From contig BDSI01000038.1 of the NCBI GenBank assembly GCA_003117195.1, forward strand, positions 496,001 to 560,000: a DNA stretch of 64,000 nt, given 5' to 3'. The stretch is from Eudorina sp. 2006-703-Eu-15 (taxonomy: Eukaryota; Chlorophyta; Chlorophyceae; Chlamydomonadales; Volvocaceae). This document shows, in pieces, positions 37,901 to 50,070 of the stretch. The position numbers and the translations under genes were made by a program. Each line of letters begins with the position of its first letter. The first letter of the stretch is position 1. The notes under the pieces are model-generated. The model searched no databases and had not been told where the DNA came from. It worked only from the letters and a program-made list of their open reading frames with translations.

Positions 37901-38669
37901 GCCGGCAGGGCAAGGGGTCTCTTCGTGCGGGGCAAAGGCGGGCAGCGGTGGTGGAGCGGTGGAGAGGCGCTTCATCGTGGAGCTTTGAGCGGTCCAGCCA
38001 ACACTCGGTTGGATGGACGTTTACTTTACTTTGCATGACTGCGACATCAGCAGCCACCACTTGTGCAGTGTGAGTTTTCGGTAACGTTCCTGTCCAGCCC
38101 CCACGCGCGAGTGCTGGGCTTCGATGTCCACCACCCACCAACCCACCCACCCACCCACCATACCCACCGTACCCACCCACCCACCGTACCCACCCACCCA
38201 CCCACCCACCCACCCACACGCCCTCCCTGTCCCGGCGGTTTTCATGTTGACCTCCCGATCCACCCACCGCGCTGACTCCCTGGAGCGGTGGTATGATGTG
38301 GAAGTTGGTCAGCACGTGCGGTCCCACGGGGTCCCACACGACGCCGGAGCCAACGACCTCCCGTACTTGTACGCCACCAACAGGTCGTACGACGGCGATG
38401 GAAGCGACGGAGGGGCCCACGGCCTGGAACACCGCCGTGGCGACGTCCTCGTCCACAAGCGCCGCCGCGTTGCAGGGTGGGGCCGTCCAGGGGAGCAGGC
38501 CCGCGGACGCCGCAAGGCCAGTCAACGCTGCGCCTTGGAGGAGCAGGTTGCGACGAGTCGTCGTCTGTCTGGGCAAGTCGCAGCAGGGGGCTCGGCGTCC
38601 GCTGCTCGCGAGGACACCCCTACGTTGGTGACCCCAGGCGTACGGAAGGGGAGCCGAAGGAGCCGGCAT
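34936..38669 (-). CDS. DEG5: DEG5-type thylakoid-lumen serine protease (no PDZ domain)
   Basis: Five exons join in phase on the minus strand: 38268-38669, 37351-37596, 36783-36923, 36111-36215 and 34936-35034, coding 330 aa, close to plant DEG5. The start used is the ATG at 38669; an upstream in-frame ATG at 38816 is possible. The N-terminus is a transit peptide followed by a twin-arginine lumenal signal (TTRRNLLLQGAALTGLAASA, cleavage near CNAAA). The trypsin-like triad is visible: His in HVLTNFHI (exon 1), Asp in DSLHDLAVLRL (exon 2), Ser in NAANSGGPLVDSFGRL (exon 4). Exon 3 has VSGLGRSIPSPVGARI, the DEG5-like loop. The protein ends GVGFALPVELLL...IIVYGNPYGKK with no room for a PDZ domain. 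That architecture and the IVYG tail distinguish DEG5 from DEG1 and DEG8. In plants DEG5 pairs with DEG8 in turnover of photodamaged photosystem II D1. The last intron holds large satellites. Confidence 0.88.
35199..35645 (+). repeat. 21-22-bp minisatellite in last DEG5 intron
   Basis: About 20 tandem copies of ttcaagaggaggtccagg plus three or four further G residues. Copy length alternates between 21 and 22 bases, and two copies carry catg instead of cagg. It stays open in all three plus-strand frames, which creates long spurious ORFs. It lies inside the DEG5 intron between 35034 and 36111. Confidence 0.95.
35945..36078 (+). repeat. (AACCC)n pentanucleotide array in last DEG5 intron
   Basis: Roughly 22 almost perfect copies of aaccc between about 35966 and 36076, preceded by a degenerate zone of the same motif from about 35790. 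The pentamer is not the TTTTAGGG-type telomere repeat expected in volvocine algae, so it is an internal satellite. Confidence 0.9.
36706..36723 (+). repeat. (CT)n microsatellite
   Basis: Nine copies of ct just downstream (in DEG5 sense) of the exon 3 donor, within the intron. Confidence 0.85.
38130..38220 (+). repeat. (CCCA)n-like tract in DEG5 intron 1
   Basis: Repeated cacccacccacc and taccgtacccaccc units, on the minus (gene) strand read as G/T-rich ggtgggtggg. Located in the first DEG5 intron, close to the exon 1 donor at 38267. Confidence 0.8.
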
Positions 38670-39300
38670 TCCACTTGTTGAGAAGCTGCCATGTTTTTCG
38701 GAAACCTTATCCCTTGAAATGAAGAAGCTGGATGGAAGTGGAGGCGCTAAGGATCGATGCCTTCGTGGAAGGCATCGTACGTCGGTCGAGGAGGATAGCA
38801 CACCTGACAGACACATTGACCTCGCTTGATCTATTCATACGACAATACGTTCAAAGTTGCCGGCCTTATAATGAAAATTGTTGCAAGGGTTCTGCTCGGT
38901 TTACGAATGTTTCGGAGCACCAAGTTTTGCAGTTCTGCCTCAAGCATTCAGTTTCTTGAAATTTAGAGGTATCTTGCGTAACTACAAAGGCTGCGATGTG
39001 CATTAGCTTGTGCGCGATATATTAACCCGGGGTCCAAGTCGTGAAGCCTTGCACAGCACCCAATTCGCGCGTAAAATACAGACGTTGTTGAGGTGACTTA
39101 TTTCCAAACCCAACAAATATATATCCAATTACAGGCGCCTTGGACCTCTCGGCTCTTCGTCTTACTGTGACAAGCCTTTGCGCGCCGTTAGGTAGCTGCT
39201 GAATAAATCAAGCAGCTTTAACGAATCTTCCGTGATCCTGATATTACTAGAAACCCGGTTTCTGTCGTGCTCCCTAACGCGCTTTTATACCTTCGCGCGC
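38670..39300. promoter_or_regulatory. Divergent intergenic region between DEG5 and the glycosyltransferase
   Basis: About 630 bases between the DEG5 start (minus) and the first clear coding exon of the glycosyltransferase (plus). A/T content is higher than in both genes. Promoters and 5' UTRs must lie here, and probably a short first exon of the glycosyltransferase, which I could not define. No named promoter element could be assigned. Confidence 0.35.
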
Positions 39301-39301
39301 A

Positions 39302-40741
39302 TTTAGCCGACACCATTGCAGCAGCCGCCCCGGAGCCCATCTCGACGTTTTGTGGCGCGCACAAGTGCGTCGATCAAGTCCCAGCCAGCGGCCCCCGGGC
39401 GGGGGGCCGCTTGGCCTTGACGATGATCCGAGCCCATATGCCGTCGCGCTTGCTTTCCCGTCCACTGACTCGCCTCTCCGGCTCCAGAAGCGCAGCCCCA
39501 GTAGCCGGGCCTCCGCGGCGCTGCGCTCCGTCGCTCCGCCGGCGGGGCCGAGCCGCTATGCGCTGTACGTCGCCCTGCTCCTCATCGGTTACCTGGCCGG
39601 CAGCGTCATGCGCTCCGGACCCCCCAGGCCGGTGCTGACGTCATCAACCCCAATCTCAGTCAACGCACCCAGCTCCGCAAAGAGCACTACAACCGCCCAC
39701 TCAATCGGCGGCCCTCCGGGTGCTGGCAGTAGCAGTATCAGTAGCAGTAGCAGTAGTAGCAGCAGCGGCGCCGCCACAGCCGCCGCCGGCGCTGCTTCGA
39801 CTTCAGGACACGGTTTCACCACAGCGGCGGCGGGCAAGGGGCCCAGAGCTGCCGGCGAGGACGGCGCCGACGCCGCGGCCGCGGCTGCTGCTGTACGGCG
39901 GCGGGTGACGGCCGAAGACGACGCCGACGCCGCGGCGGCGGCGGCTGTACGGCGGGCGGACGTAGCGGGACTTCTAGCGGACAGTCCCGCGAACCGCACG
40001 CTGCGGTTCCAGGTTTGCAACGGGTTCGCCAACCAGCGGCTCAGCATCTTGTACGGCGCGCTGCTGGCGGTGAAGCTGCGGCGGTCGCTGGTGCTGCCCG
40101 TGTTGATCGAGAACGGGCTGCAGCGGTCAGACAATGCGGTGGTCGCGAGCACGAGCAACCAGGTAGGGGGAGGAAGCTGGGGAGGGGGAGGGAACCCAAC
40201 CGGCTGGAGCGGAGGTTGAGGGGGTGGGGTAGGGTAGGGCGCTGCGGTGGGGCGGGCGGTGCGGTGGGGCGGGGCGGGGCAATGAGGACCGACGGGCACA
40301 CGGGTGGGGACCGCCGATGGTGCAGTGGGGAGTGGGGAGTGGGTTTGAGGAGAGGGCAACAGTCATGCCGTGGGGGCCGGCGGACACGCATCGGAGCGTT
40401 CCCCCCGGCCGACGTTGCGGGAGGGACGCCCAGCGCCCTGCTGCTGACCCCACCTTGCGGGGGAAGGGGGTCACAAGGGGCCATTGGGGGGCGTGGACTG
40501 CTTGGGGCTGGGTGCGGGCCCGGGGGGCTCTTCGGGCGCCTGCCTGACCTCCCCCCCTTCGGAGACCTTTAACCCCCCAAGGGTTGGAAGGTTTACACGG
40601 GGAGGCAGGGGTGGAGGGAGACCAATCACGCCGCCGTACAGGCCCCGTACAGGGATTTGTCACCCCTCTCTCCAGCCTTCTCGCACACACGCCGGCTGCG
40701 GTTCAGTTTTGTCTCGCACACACACCACAGGGATCTTTTTC

Positions 40742-40793
<52 letters not shown>

Positions 40794-43700
40794 GGGGCTA
40801 CGGGCCTCTGCGAGGCAGCGATCCTGACCTCCCTTCCCGGCCGCCTGCGCTTCCGTCCCCCCCCACACCAACCTCCCGGGATTGCCCTCCAGATCCCCTT
40901 CTCAAGCATGTACGACCAGCCGTACTTCATTCAATCGATGGCGGAAGCGGGCCTGCGCGTGGTGCGTCGTGAGGACGCGCCGCCGGTGTCGTCGTACGTG
41001 CGTGCCGTACTGACAGAGTACGGCTGGAGCGTGGCGGCGCCGCTGGAGGCGCAGTTCGCGGGCACGGCGCATCTGTCCGTCGACTGCACGCTGTTCAAAT
41101 TGAGCCCCGCGGATCTGACGCCCGAGGATTATGATCTGACGTGGACCGTTCTGGACGCGTTGCGGCCCAACCGTCAGGTGTGAGAGCGCGCGCGCGGTGT
41201 GCCGTCGTACACGTATGGCTTGCGGCGGCGTGCTGTGTGTGATATGTGACATATAAGATATGTAATGCATTACGTAAAACGCGACCCACGGGTCGGACGG
41301 GAGGTAGCCGCGACGCGGTGAGGAGCGCGCAGGGCCGACCTACCGTTCAGGCCCCTGTATCTCCTCCTGCTCCTCCTCGTGCTGCATCGCCTCTCACTCC
41401 TCGTGCTGCTCCTCCCGCTGTCGTGCTGTGGGCCTCTGTACTGCCCGCTGTGCTGTGGGCTGACCTCCCGCGTCCCCCTCCCCCTCGCCCTCCCCCCCAG
41501 GCCGCAGCGCTTGTGGACCAGGTGGTGGCAAACATTGTCGGCCACTACAGCAGTGGTAGCAGCAACAGCGGCAGTAGCAGCAGTGTTGTTGTAGGTGAGG
41601 GCGGCAGTAGCAGCGGGACAGCAGCGGGCGGCAGCGCCGGCGGCGGTGGCAGCGGCGGCAGCGGCGACAGCTCCGCCGCCGACTTCAACTTCGTGCACTT
41701 GCGGATCGAGAACGACTGGCTGGCGCACTGCAGGTGGGGCTGCGGTAGGCGGAGGGGGGAGGGGTCGGGGGGCGAGGGGCGGGAGGCGGGGGGGGGTCGG
41801 GAGGCGGGAGGCGGGGGGGGGGAGAGAGCGACCTGAGTGGGGAGATGGCGGAGTGGTGGTGGATGAATGGGGGTTGGTTCCGCTCTGTGCAACGCAGCCT
41901 CGAGGCGCGCGTGGTCCGTTTGGGAGGGGCACGCCGGCGCGGCGGGGGCCCCCTTGGCTGCTCCGAAACCATCCACCGTTTCACCGCTCATCCTGGTGTG
42001 CTTTGCAAGGTTATGGACCCACCTGAATTGAAAACCCGCAGTGACGCGGCCACCCTTTGTGTTTTGTGTTTGTCGTACGTATGTGCGTCGTATGTTTGTT
42101 GTGTGTGTGTGTGTGTGCTTGCATGTGTGTTTAGAGAAGAGACCCGCCCGCGTGTGTTATTGAAGCAGGCAGAACAGGAGTGCGTGACATGCGGGGGGCC
42201 GAGTGGCGCCCAATAGTTTGCCCGTATGCGACCCGCCCGCGTGTGTGTGTGTGTCGGTGTGTTGCAGTCGGTGGGAGTCCATCCAGGACGGCCTGGTGCG
42301 AGACAACTGCTACAGCCACACCGACGAGATTGGGGAACGGCTGGCGCTTTTCGGTCTGTCCAACAGTACGACACTGTACGTCGGGTCGTACTGGCCTGAC
42401 GTGCAAAAGGAGCGGAGCGATAAGGTGGGTGGGCTCGGTGGTGGACGGGTGGGAGGCGGCGAGTTCCCCGGGGGACGGAGGTGGACGTGATGAGCTCCAA
42501 ACCCGCACGCCGCCGCCGTGCCGCTGACCTGCCCCACACCCGACCCCGGCCCCGACCCCAACACCGACCCGACCCCAACACCGACCCCGACCCCAACACC
42601 GACCCGACCCCAACACCGACCCGACCCCAACACCGACCCCGACCCCGACCCCTCAGGCCTTCGCCCAACTGATGGCCGCCGGCTACCGCATCGTCACCGC
42701 GGCGGACGTCTTACCGCAAGCGACGGAGGCGGCGGCGGCGGCGGAGCTGGGGGCTGCCGCCGCCGCCGCCGCAGCCGCCGGGGCCGGGGCCTCCGGCAGC
42801 CAAGCCGCGGGCGGAGCTGGCGCCGGGCCGGGCTCCGCGCCCGGCGCCGCCGCCGCGCAGGGCCCGGGGCAGGTCCCGGGTCCTCAGACCCAGGGACGGG
42901 GCCTGCTGCCGGGCAGCCCGGGCCCAGGGGGGGAGGTGCCCCGCGGGCGGGAGTTCAACGCCATGATCGAGTACTATGTGGGCATGAGGGCCAAGAGGTG
43001 GGCCGACCGACGCGACACGACCAGAGAACTGAGTCGCGAGGAGCCAAGTCCAGCTTGACGGGCGTGTGTGTGTGTGTTATTCGGCAGGCAACGCAGGAGT
43101 GCGTGACAAACAAAGCCCGGAAATGCCCATGCGCGTGTATGTGTGTGTGTTATACCCGCGAGGTCCTTGGTGCGACGGGAGTTGTACGGCGGGCCCATGT
43201 CGTCCTGTACGGCACGCTGCGTTTGGGCCCGTCTCCTGTGGCTGCCTCTCTCGCCGTCGCCTGACTGGCTGTCCCCACCGGGGGGGGGCGGGGGAAGGGG
43301 GGCCCTTGCGCCATGTGTACCGGAATCAATCAGTGCCGCCCAGCCACCCTGCCGTGCCTCTCCTGCCCTGCTCTTGGCAACCGCAACCGCAACCGTGCCA
43401 AACCCCCACCTATCCCCCTACCTACCCCCTACCTACCCCTCCCGTTCCCACTTCCAGGTTCATCGGCAACAGCGTGTCGACCTTCGCCGCGCTGGGGCTC
43501 CTGGAGCGGCGGCACCGGGGCCAGTGGGCGGCCTACTACAACGGCGGCAACATCCCGCTGGCGTCACTGCTGCCGGGGCTGCACCGCCTGCCCTGGGTCT
43601 TCACCTACAACAGCTGGAGCCCCGACTACGAGTACATGCTCAAGGGGGCGGTCAGGTGGGTGGGTGGGGAGGGGAGGGGAGGGGGGGAGGGGGAGGGGGC

Positions 43701-46700
43701 GGGGGAGGGCAGGGGAGGGGGGAGGGGGAGGGGGCGGGGGAGGGGAGGCGGGGGGTGAGCTTTGGGGGGCCCGGTCAGGTGGGGCGGGGGACGCGATGGG
43801 GCGGGGGAGACGCTGAGGGCGCAGGGCAGGGCGTCTGCGGTGTGGCTGGAGTCAGGTGTGGGGGCGGGGTAGGCGGCGGAGCGGGAGAGGAAGGGGGGAA
43901 GGGGGGAAGTCGCGGAAACGGAGGGGGCCCCAGGAAGGGCGTGAGAGGTGCGCCCGAGCCCCTCCACACCTCCAACTCCATGCGCTGCAGCACGACCGAA
44001 ACCCATGCTCGGCCCCAGCCACGCCCCTCCCTCCCCCCTCCCTCCCCCCGTCTATCCCCCCCCCCCACACACACCCCGCCAGGTCCGCCCAAGCCACCCG
44101 GTCCCTCCACCCCTACTGCATCTTCCAGGGCAACATGAGTGCCCCCATCGCCGCCTGGCTGGCGGCCCGGGAGGTCACTCTCATCCGCCACACACCCTCC
44201 TGGACGGAGGCGCTGCTGGAGAGGGCCAGGACACGGGCCAAGGTGCGGCGGGGTCTTTTGGGGTCTGGGGGTTCTGGGGTTTGGTGTCTCTGGGGTCACA
44301 CACACACACCTCCACCCATTGCATACCACGGCCTCCTGCCTCTCCTGCCGCATAACACATAATACGGTGATACACGCCTCTCCCCCATTTGGGCCTCGGT
44401 GGTTAGGGTGGCTTACTTTGCCAAACTCTCTCCCCCACACGCCCCTCCCTCACTCCCTCACTCACTCCCGCCCCTCCCTCACTCCCTCACCCCCAGGACA
44501 ATGTGCACCACTCGCATCTGTTCAAGACCCCCGACATGCTCGTGTCCACCTTCCAGCGAGTTGACCTGCCCGTGGTGCCCCTCCTGGACCAATACACGTA
44601 CGTGCTGTACACGGATGCTGACGTGTACTTCAGGAGGCCCATCCGGCTGGACGACTTCGGTGAGGGGCGGGGCCCTAAGGGGTGTCCCCAGGGGGGTCGT
44701 TTTGGGGGTGGTGGGGGTGGTGGGGTAAAAGGAGCAGCCTGGACACACTGGGTGGGTGAGAGGGGAGGGGGTATAGGAATTAGGTGAAAAGATTGGCGCC
44801 GCGCTGCTGCAAGAGCAGGACTGGGCTGGGGAAAAGGAAGAAGGTGGCAGGGGCGGAACGAATGGCGAGATCGCAGTTGAATTAGAGATTACAACTTGAA
44901 AACTGGTCTGAGCTCCTCCTCCTTTGTCGTGGCTCAGGTCCCGCATTACGTGATGCAGCAGCGTCCCCCCACGACCACCCCACGACTTTTCCGCCCTCCC
45001 CGCCCTCCCCGCCCCGCGTTCCCCCCCAATTTCCTATACCCCCTTCCCCCCCACATACACACACACGCGCGCGCACGCCAGGGCTGCCGCTGCCACGCTC
45101 CGTGTCTATGTCGTACGAGTTCGTGGACATGTTTCCGTACAACGCCGGCGTCATCGTGGCCAACCTGCCCACCATGCGGCTCAACTATAAGGCCTTCATA
45201 ACCATGATGCTCGAGAACGACAACGGACTGTACTACACCAACTACGGGCCGGCGGACCAGGGCATCATGAACAAGGTACGACAGGCGCCCAACCCCCCCC
45301 GTGTCATATCGTATCGGTTATCAAAGACAGCGAACCAGAAAGGCTGCCGCCGCCCTCCCTTTCCTCCCTCTCCCTCCTTCATCTGAGTACCGATTTCCTA
45401 CAATAGCCCTCGCCTCACCTCCCCCTCCCTTTTGTTAATAGATATCGCGAAACAAAATCACCGATTACGTAGTAGTTGTCCGGTTGGCTGACGCCCCTCC
45501 CTCCCCGGCCTCCCCTCCCCACCCTAACCCCCTCCCCTCCCCTCCCCCGCCCCCCCCCCAGTACTACGAGGTGGACCTACGCGCCCACATGCTGAGCCAG
45601 GCCTTCAACTCCAAGACCTACAACGCCTTCGACCCGGCCGCCTTCATCGTTCACTTCCACGGCCCCAAGCCCCATGAGCTCCTCGACTTCCTCACGAGCG
45701 GCAAGTGCGACTTCTTCACAGTCTGCGAGTCGTCCTTCCTCAAGTGCGTGGGGGCACCGCAGGGCGCAGGGGGCAGGGGGCAGGGCGCAGGGGGCAGGCG
45801 GGGGCTAGGGGGGGCAGGGACGGGGGGGCAGGGACTGGGCAGGGGGCAGGGACTGGGCAGGCGGGGCGGGGGGAAGTATAGAAAAATGGTAGTCATATTT
45901 ATGTTGCGGGGGGAGGCGGCAAGCAAGGTGGGGCATCCGGCCATGCGCGCCCCTGGAGTCATGAGCATGGGGGTTCGTGAAATGGCCTTGCTATAAAAAT
46001 TCAGCAAGTAGATGCCTCACCCTCGCCCTCACCCTCACCGCCAGCCTTACCCCCCCCCCCTGGATTCAACCTCGGCAATCAATCCCCTCCCTCCCACACA
46101 CCTCCCCGGCGCCCCGCCCCGCCCCAGCGGTCTGTGCACCTACACCAGCGAGTGGGTCCAATGGGTGTACGACGATCTGGGGGCCTGGCGACTGGAGGAC
46201 GCCTGCGCCTGGATGGGCAATCCCGCGGTGGCGCAGGTGGGCTCTGGGGGGGGGCTGGAGGGGGGGCTGGAGGGGGGGCTGGAGGGGGGGCTGGAGGGGG
46301 GGCTGGAGGGGGGGGGCTGGAGGGGGAGAGGGGGAGAGCGGGCGAGAGAAGAGGAGAGAGGGGATGTATGAAGTTGATTGGCAGATGGAGAAGGGGGGAA
46401 GGGGCAGCCAGGGGAAGCTACCGGGCAACTACTACGCAATCGGTGATTGCTCGCGATTTCGCTGTCTTGTCGCTGTTGACAAAGGGGGGAGGGGCAGGGG
46501 CAGGCAGGGGCCAAGCGCGGACTTACGAGGACGCAAAGGCCACACCGCATGGACCAGACCTTAGGATTTGAGGTAGGCACGCCAATCAAGTATCGCCACC
46601 GCCGAGCCGGCCTGCCGGCCACCCGGCCTGTGCCCCCACCTGCCCGCCTCGACCCCTCCCCTGGCCCGCCCCGCGCCCCCTCCCCCCAGCTGTTCAAGCA

Positions 46701-47646
46701 GCGGTGGGGGCTGCAGGGCGACCTACCGTCCGCCCACACGGAGGCGGGCAGCACCGCCGGGGCCGAGCGGGCCGTGCCCCTGGAGCACCGGGCCGAGTTC
46801 GTGCAGGTGGGTTGACAGCAGGTGGGTGCGCGGGGGGATGGCGGGGGTCTGCGGGGTGGGGAAGGGGCAAGGGGTGTGTAGGATGTGTGGGTGGGCATAC
46901 CGTATCGAAGCTAGCGATTGCTGCCAGAGCAGAGTCGCCCGCGGGAGGGGCGGCGACGTCGGACCTCCCGGAGGACAGCTGCTGCCCGTTCCGTGACTTT
47001 TCGCGGTTTCGTTGTCTTGATCGACGTTGTCTCGTCTTCCCCTTTCTCATCTGTCGCCTCTCATCTCTGCCGCTCCACACACACACACACTCACTCCCAC
47101 TCACCGGGTGGGCTTCTTGTTAAACACTCGCAGGCCGATGCCCTGGACGCTCTCAGCCGGGCAGCCGCAGCCGCCGCAGCCCCGGCTTCCGGTGGCGAGG
47201 GTGGCGACAGCCAGCACCAACAAACACAACAGCAGCAGCAACAGCAGCAACAGCAGCAACAGCCACGAGACCGAGCTCAGGAGCAGCACGGCGGGAGTGA
47301 CGAGCGTACGGCAAAGATGCACCGGGCCTTACTGTCGTACGTTGAGAAACGCGAGGAGCGGGAGCGGGCGGCGGAGGCGCAGCGGGCGTCATTGCTGCGG
47401 CGGAGGCGGCATCTGGGGCCCCGGTCTGACGGCGGGAGGGCCGGGGGAGCCGACCCTTCACAGGGCCAGGGCCCAGGGGAGGGAGGGGGCCAGCAGCTGT
47501 TGGACTTCGACAGGTTTCAGGCGGTGACGGCCGATGAGGAGGCGCTGCAGGAGGCCTGGGACAACCCGGCGGCGAGTGAGGCGGATACCCGGGTGGCGGA
47601 GGGTGGCGGCGGGGATGGCGGTGCTGGCGGGGTTGGGGCCGGGTAG
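39302..47646 (+). CDS. Putative bifunctional glycosyltransferase: O-fucosyltransferase-like plus DxD (GT8-like) domains
   Basis: Thirteen exons join in phase: about 39302-40162, 40893-41177, 41501-41733, 42268-42424, 42657-42997, 43458-43655, 44083-44242, 44497-44659, 45082-45275, 45562-45743, 46128-46236, 46690-46806 and 47134-47646, giving about 1150 aa. No in-frame ATG precedes the membrane segment, so the start codon lies in an undefined upstream exon. RYALYVALLLIGYLAGSVM is a signal anchor, making a type II Golgi-style protein. After a Ser/Ala linker, RFQVCNGFANQRLSILYGAL and later FVHLRIENDWLAHC resemble the GDP-fucose O-fucosyltransferase/GT106 group (HLRFE-type motif). The second half has LDQYTYVLYTDADVYFRRPI, a DxD metal/nucleotide-sugar site, and FIVHFHGPKPHELLDF, the HxxGxxKP-type motif of GT8-like enzymes. 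The tail has poly-Gln and charged helices. Acceptor and sugar are unknown; extracellular-matrix or cell-wall glycoproteins are a reasonable guess. Confidence 0.75.
40741..40792 (+). repeat. (AC)n microsatellite in glycosyltransferase intron 1
   Basis: About 24 uninterrupted copies of ac within the 40163-40892 intron. Confidence 0.95.
42535..42655 (+). repeat. C-rich minisatellite (ccgaccccaaca) in glycosyltransferase intron 4
   Basis: Tandem units of ccgaccccaacaccgacc and shorter derivatives run right up to the acceptor at 42656, so the array itself supplies the polypyrimidine-like tract. Confidence 0.85.
46237..46330 (+). repeat. 12-bp G-rich minisatellite (ggggggctggag)
   Basis: Six to seven tandem copies start immediately after the exon 11 donor of the glycosyltransferase and pass into a gagagg-rich purine tract. 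Confidence 0.85.
47220..47265 (+). repeat. In-frame CAG/CAA repeat (poly-Gln) in the last glycosyltransferase exon
   Basis: Triplets caacaacagcag encode about 13 Gln residues after SQHQQT in exon 13 of the glycosyltransferase. Confidence 0.85.
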
Positions 47647-48561
47647 TGGTGGCGGTGATGATGGCGGGGCTGGGGCAGGGTGCCGGTGGCGGTGGCGGTG
47701 GCGGTAGGAGGAGAGGCACGGATGGGAGGCAACGGTGGCAGTGTTTGTGATCTGGCTCTCTTAAGGTGGTGGAGGTAAAGGGGGACAGAGGGATGGTGAG
47801 CCGGGTCCGGGTCCGGGGAGGGGCAGGGGGGATCGGAGGCACTGCCCCGGGGGTCTATGGCCGGTGATGTACACTATCTGCAGAATGGCAGATGCAAGTC
47901 CAAAGGCGTCCTGATGCAAATGGCGGTGCTGGTGCCAGTGCTACCCGCGCCGCCACCGCTGGGGATCGGGCGCGGCGGGCGGCCGCTGAACCCCGCAAAG
48001 CGCGCGCACAGACGGATTGGGGAGGGGGCTGCAGTAGTCGATGACGGGGAGCGCCGCACGAGGGCGCGCGAGGAGGCGCCGTCGGTGTGTGTGTGGGGGG
48101 GAGGGTGCGGGGGTTGTGAGGGTGGGGCTTATGAGCGAAAAGGGCGAGGGGGGGAAGGTGCGGGTGGATGAGGCGGGATTCCCTTGCTTCTTCGGACCTA
48201 GCGCACGCTAGCGCGCGCTGGTGGTCGTGATTTGCCTTTGGGTTGGGGTGGTGGCGGTACTGTGAAATGCGAAAAAAAATCCAAGATTTCAACATCTCGA
48301 TCTTGGTGGGCTGCCGAGGAATCCTCATTTATAAACTTTAAAAGAGTGGATTTCGCGGATTTGGGTGAATACTGTGTGTGTTCATGAGGGTTCATGAACG
48401 ACTTTGTCATTCCGGATGGAAAGCTATATGATGCATAAATGTAGGCATGCGTGGAGATGCGGATGGATTCGGTGTTGTGGATTGTGTGCTTAGAAAAGGA
48501 ACCCGCGCGCCCGAACGCAGGTGCGGATATACTTACCATGGATTGTGTGTGGATGTGCGTG

Positions 48562-48606
48562 GATGGATGGATGGATGGATGGATGGATGGATGGATGGAT
48601 GGATGG
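48562..48606 (+). repeat. (GGAT)n microsatellite
   Basis: About eleven uninterrupted copies of ggat following a family A-like fragment (tgtgtgtggatgtgcgtgg). Confidence 0.95.
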
Positions 48607-50039
48607 ACGCTAGGACTGTAGTACGGAAGGCGGCACGATTTTCCTGATCCTCCCATTGGCTCCTGGAACAGGAGGCGGAGCCGCCGTACACTGACGCAAC
48701 ATGACGCATTTTGCTTCTACCTGTTGTACGACACTACGACACCACGGCACCGGACTTGCCCGGTGTGTATGTATGTGTATGTGGGGGGGGAAAGAGGGAA
48801 TGGGTCGGGGCCGGGATCGATTCGTGTGGGATGGGGGCCCGCGTCCGGGCGGGGTTGCTCCGCAGCCGACCGATGACCATGCCCCGCCAGCCCGCTCGCG
48901 GTCGGGGAATGGAATGTGTGGGATAGGGCCTCTGGACACTCGAACACGTGATGTGCTTGTGGGGCTTTGTGGGTCGGCAGGGTCGCCCCGCCCCTATGAG
49001 CCGAGCGGGTGACTGAGGACATGCAGTCGCCCGTACCTCCGCAGGCCGGAGAGAGCATCGGTCACATACGGGCTGAATTGAGTTTTTTGACGGTAGGAGG
49101 CAAGGGAAGGGATTTGATTGTCCCGAAGCAAGGGCATTGTTGATGGCGCGATTACCAGGCGGACGACCTGCACACACGGTATTATCGCATACGCGTATAT
49201 GCCCCCGGGGGACGACAGAGGGCGGACCCCGGAAGGCCCGGCGGCCCGTTTCGGTCCATGTTTGCGTGTGTCATCGTTTTGTGTAGAAGGGAACTGGGCC
49301 AGGTGTGTTACTGAGCAAGGTGTGCACGTGTGTGTGTGTTATAATCTGCGCAGTGGGCGATGGAGTTCGGTTGTTGGCGGCGCGAGGGCGGCCCCCCGTG
49401 GGGCGTTTTCACCGTGCTCAGGGGGCTCCGTCGTTCACATAATGCTCAACGGACGATCGTGGCCTTCCCCGCACACCGCGGCCATCCTCATATGCCCCAG
49501 CGGGGGTGCTCCCAGCGGAAGTGCACGGACGGGCCTGCTCACCCGGCGTCGGAGCAGGTGCAAACCAAGCGTGTTGGCTAATTAATTGTCAAAAGCCCCC
49601 CAAGGACGCGTATCGTCAGACGCGCTGGGTGGAGATCCAACGGCTGTCGTCCTGCGGCGGCCGGCGTTCCAGCCGGTGTCTGTCTGTCTTGCGTCGCCGC
49701 CTGTTCTCGGAAGGACACCCCTCCCTCCCTGGAGCCGGACCACGCGCGCCCCAGAGCCCCGCCAGGCTCCAGCAGGTCGGGCCTCAGGCCCCCGGGTAGC
49801 TAGGTAGGCGGGTAGGGACCGACGATGGGCGGCGCTGCGCGACTGCGTGCGGCGGCGGTTGTTGGCGCCCTGACGACGGGTCCCCCCACAGGGTCTGTCT
49901 GGGTGGGGTCATGGCCCGGTGTGTTTTCTATTGCGGCGTTGAGGTGTGGAGGTGTCTTGCCGCCTTGGCAGTGGGGCCTGCTGGGGCCTGCCCTGGTATA
50001 CACCGTTGATCCCTTTGGGGTCCGCTGTAACGTTCGTTC

Positions 50040-50070
50040 ATTCATTCATTCATTCATTCATTCATTCATA
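50040..50070 (+). repeat. (CATT)n microsatellite attached to family D
   Basis: Seven copies of catt following gatccctttggggtccgctg and taacgttcg. The same composite appears at 10280-10387 and 17463-17510. Confidence 0.9.

Noticed and set aside
37597..38267. A further DEG5 exon between the His and Asp exons
   Set aside because: The flanking exons join in phase and the spacing between His and Asp already matches plant DEG5. Candidate Pro/Arg-rich frames in the intron do not resemble the family.
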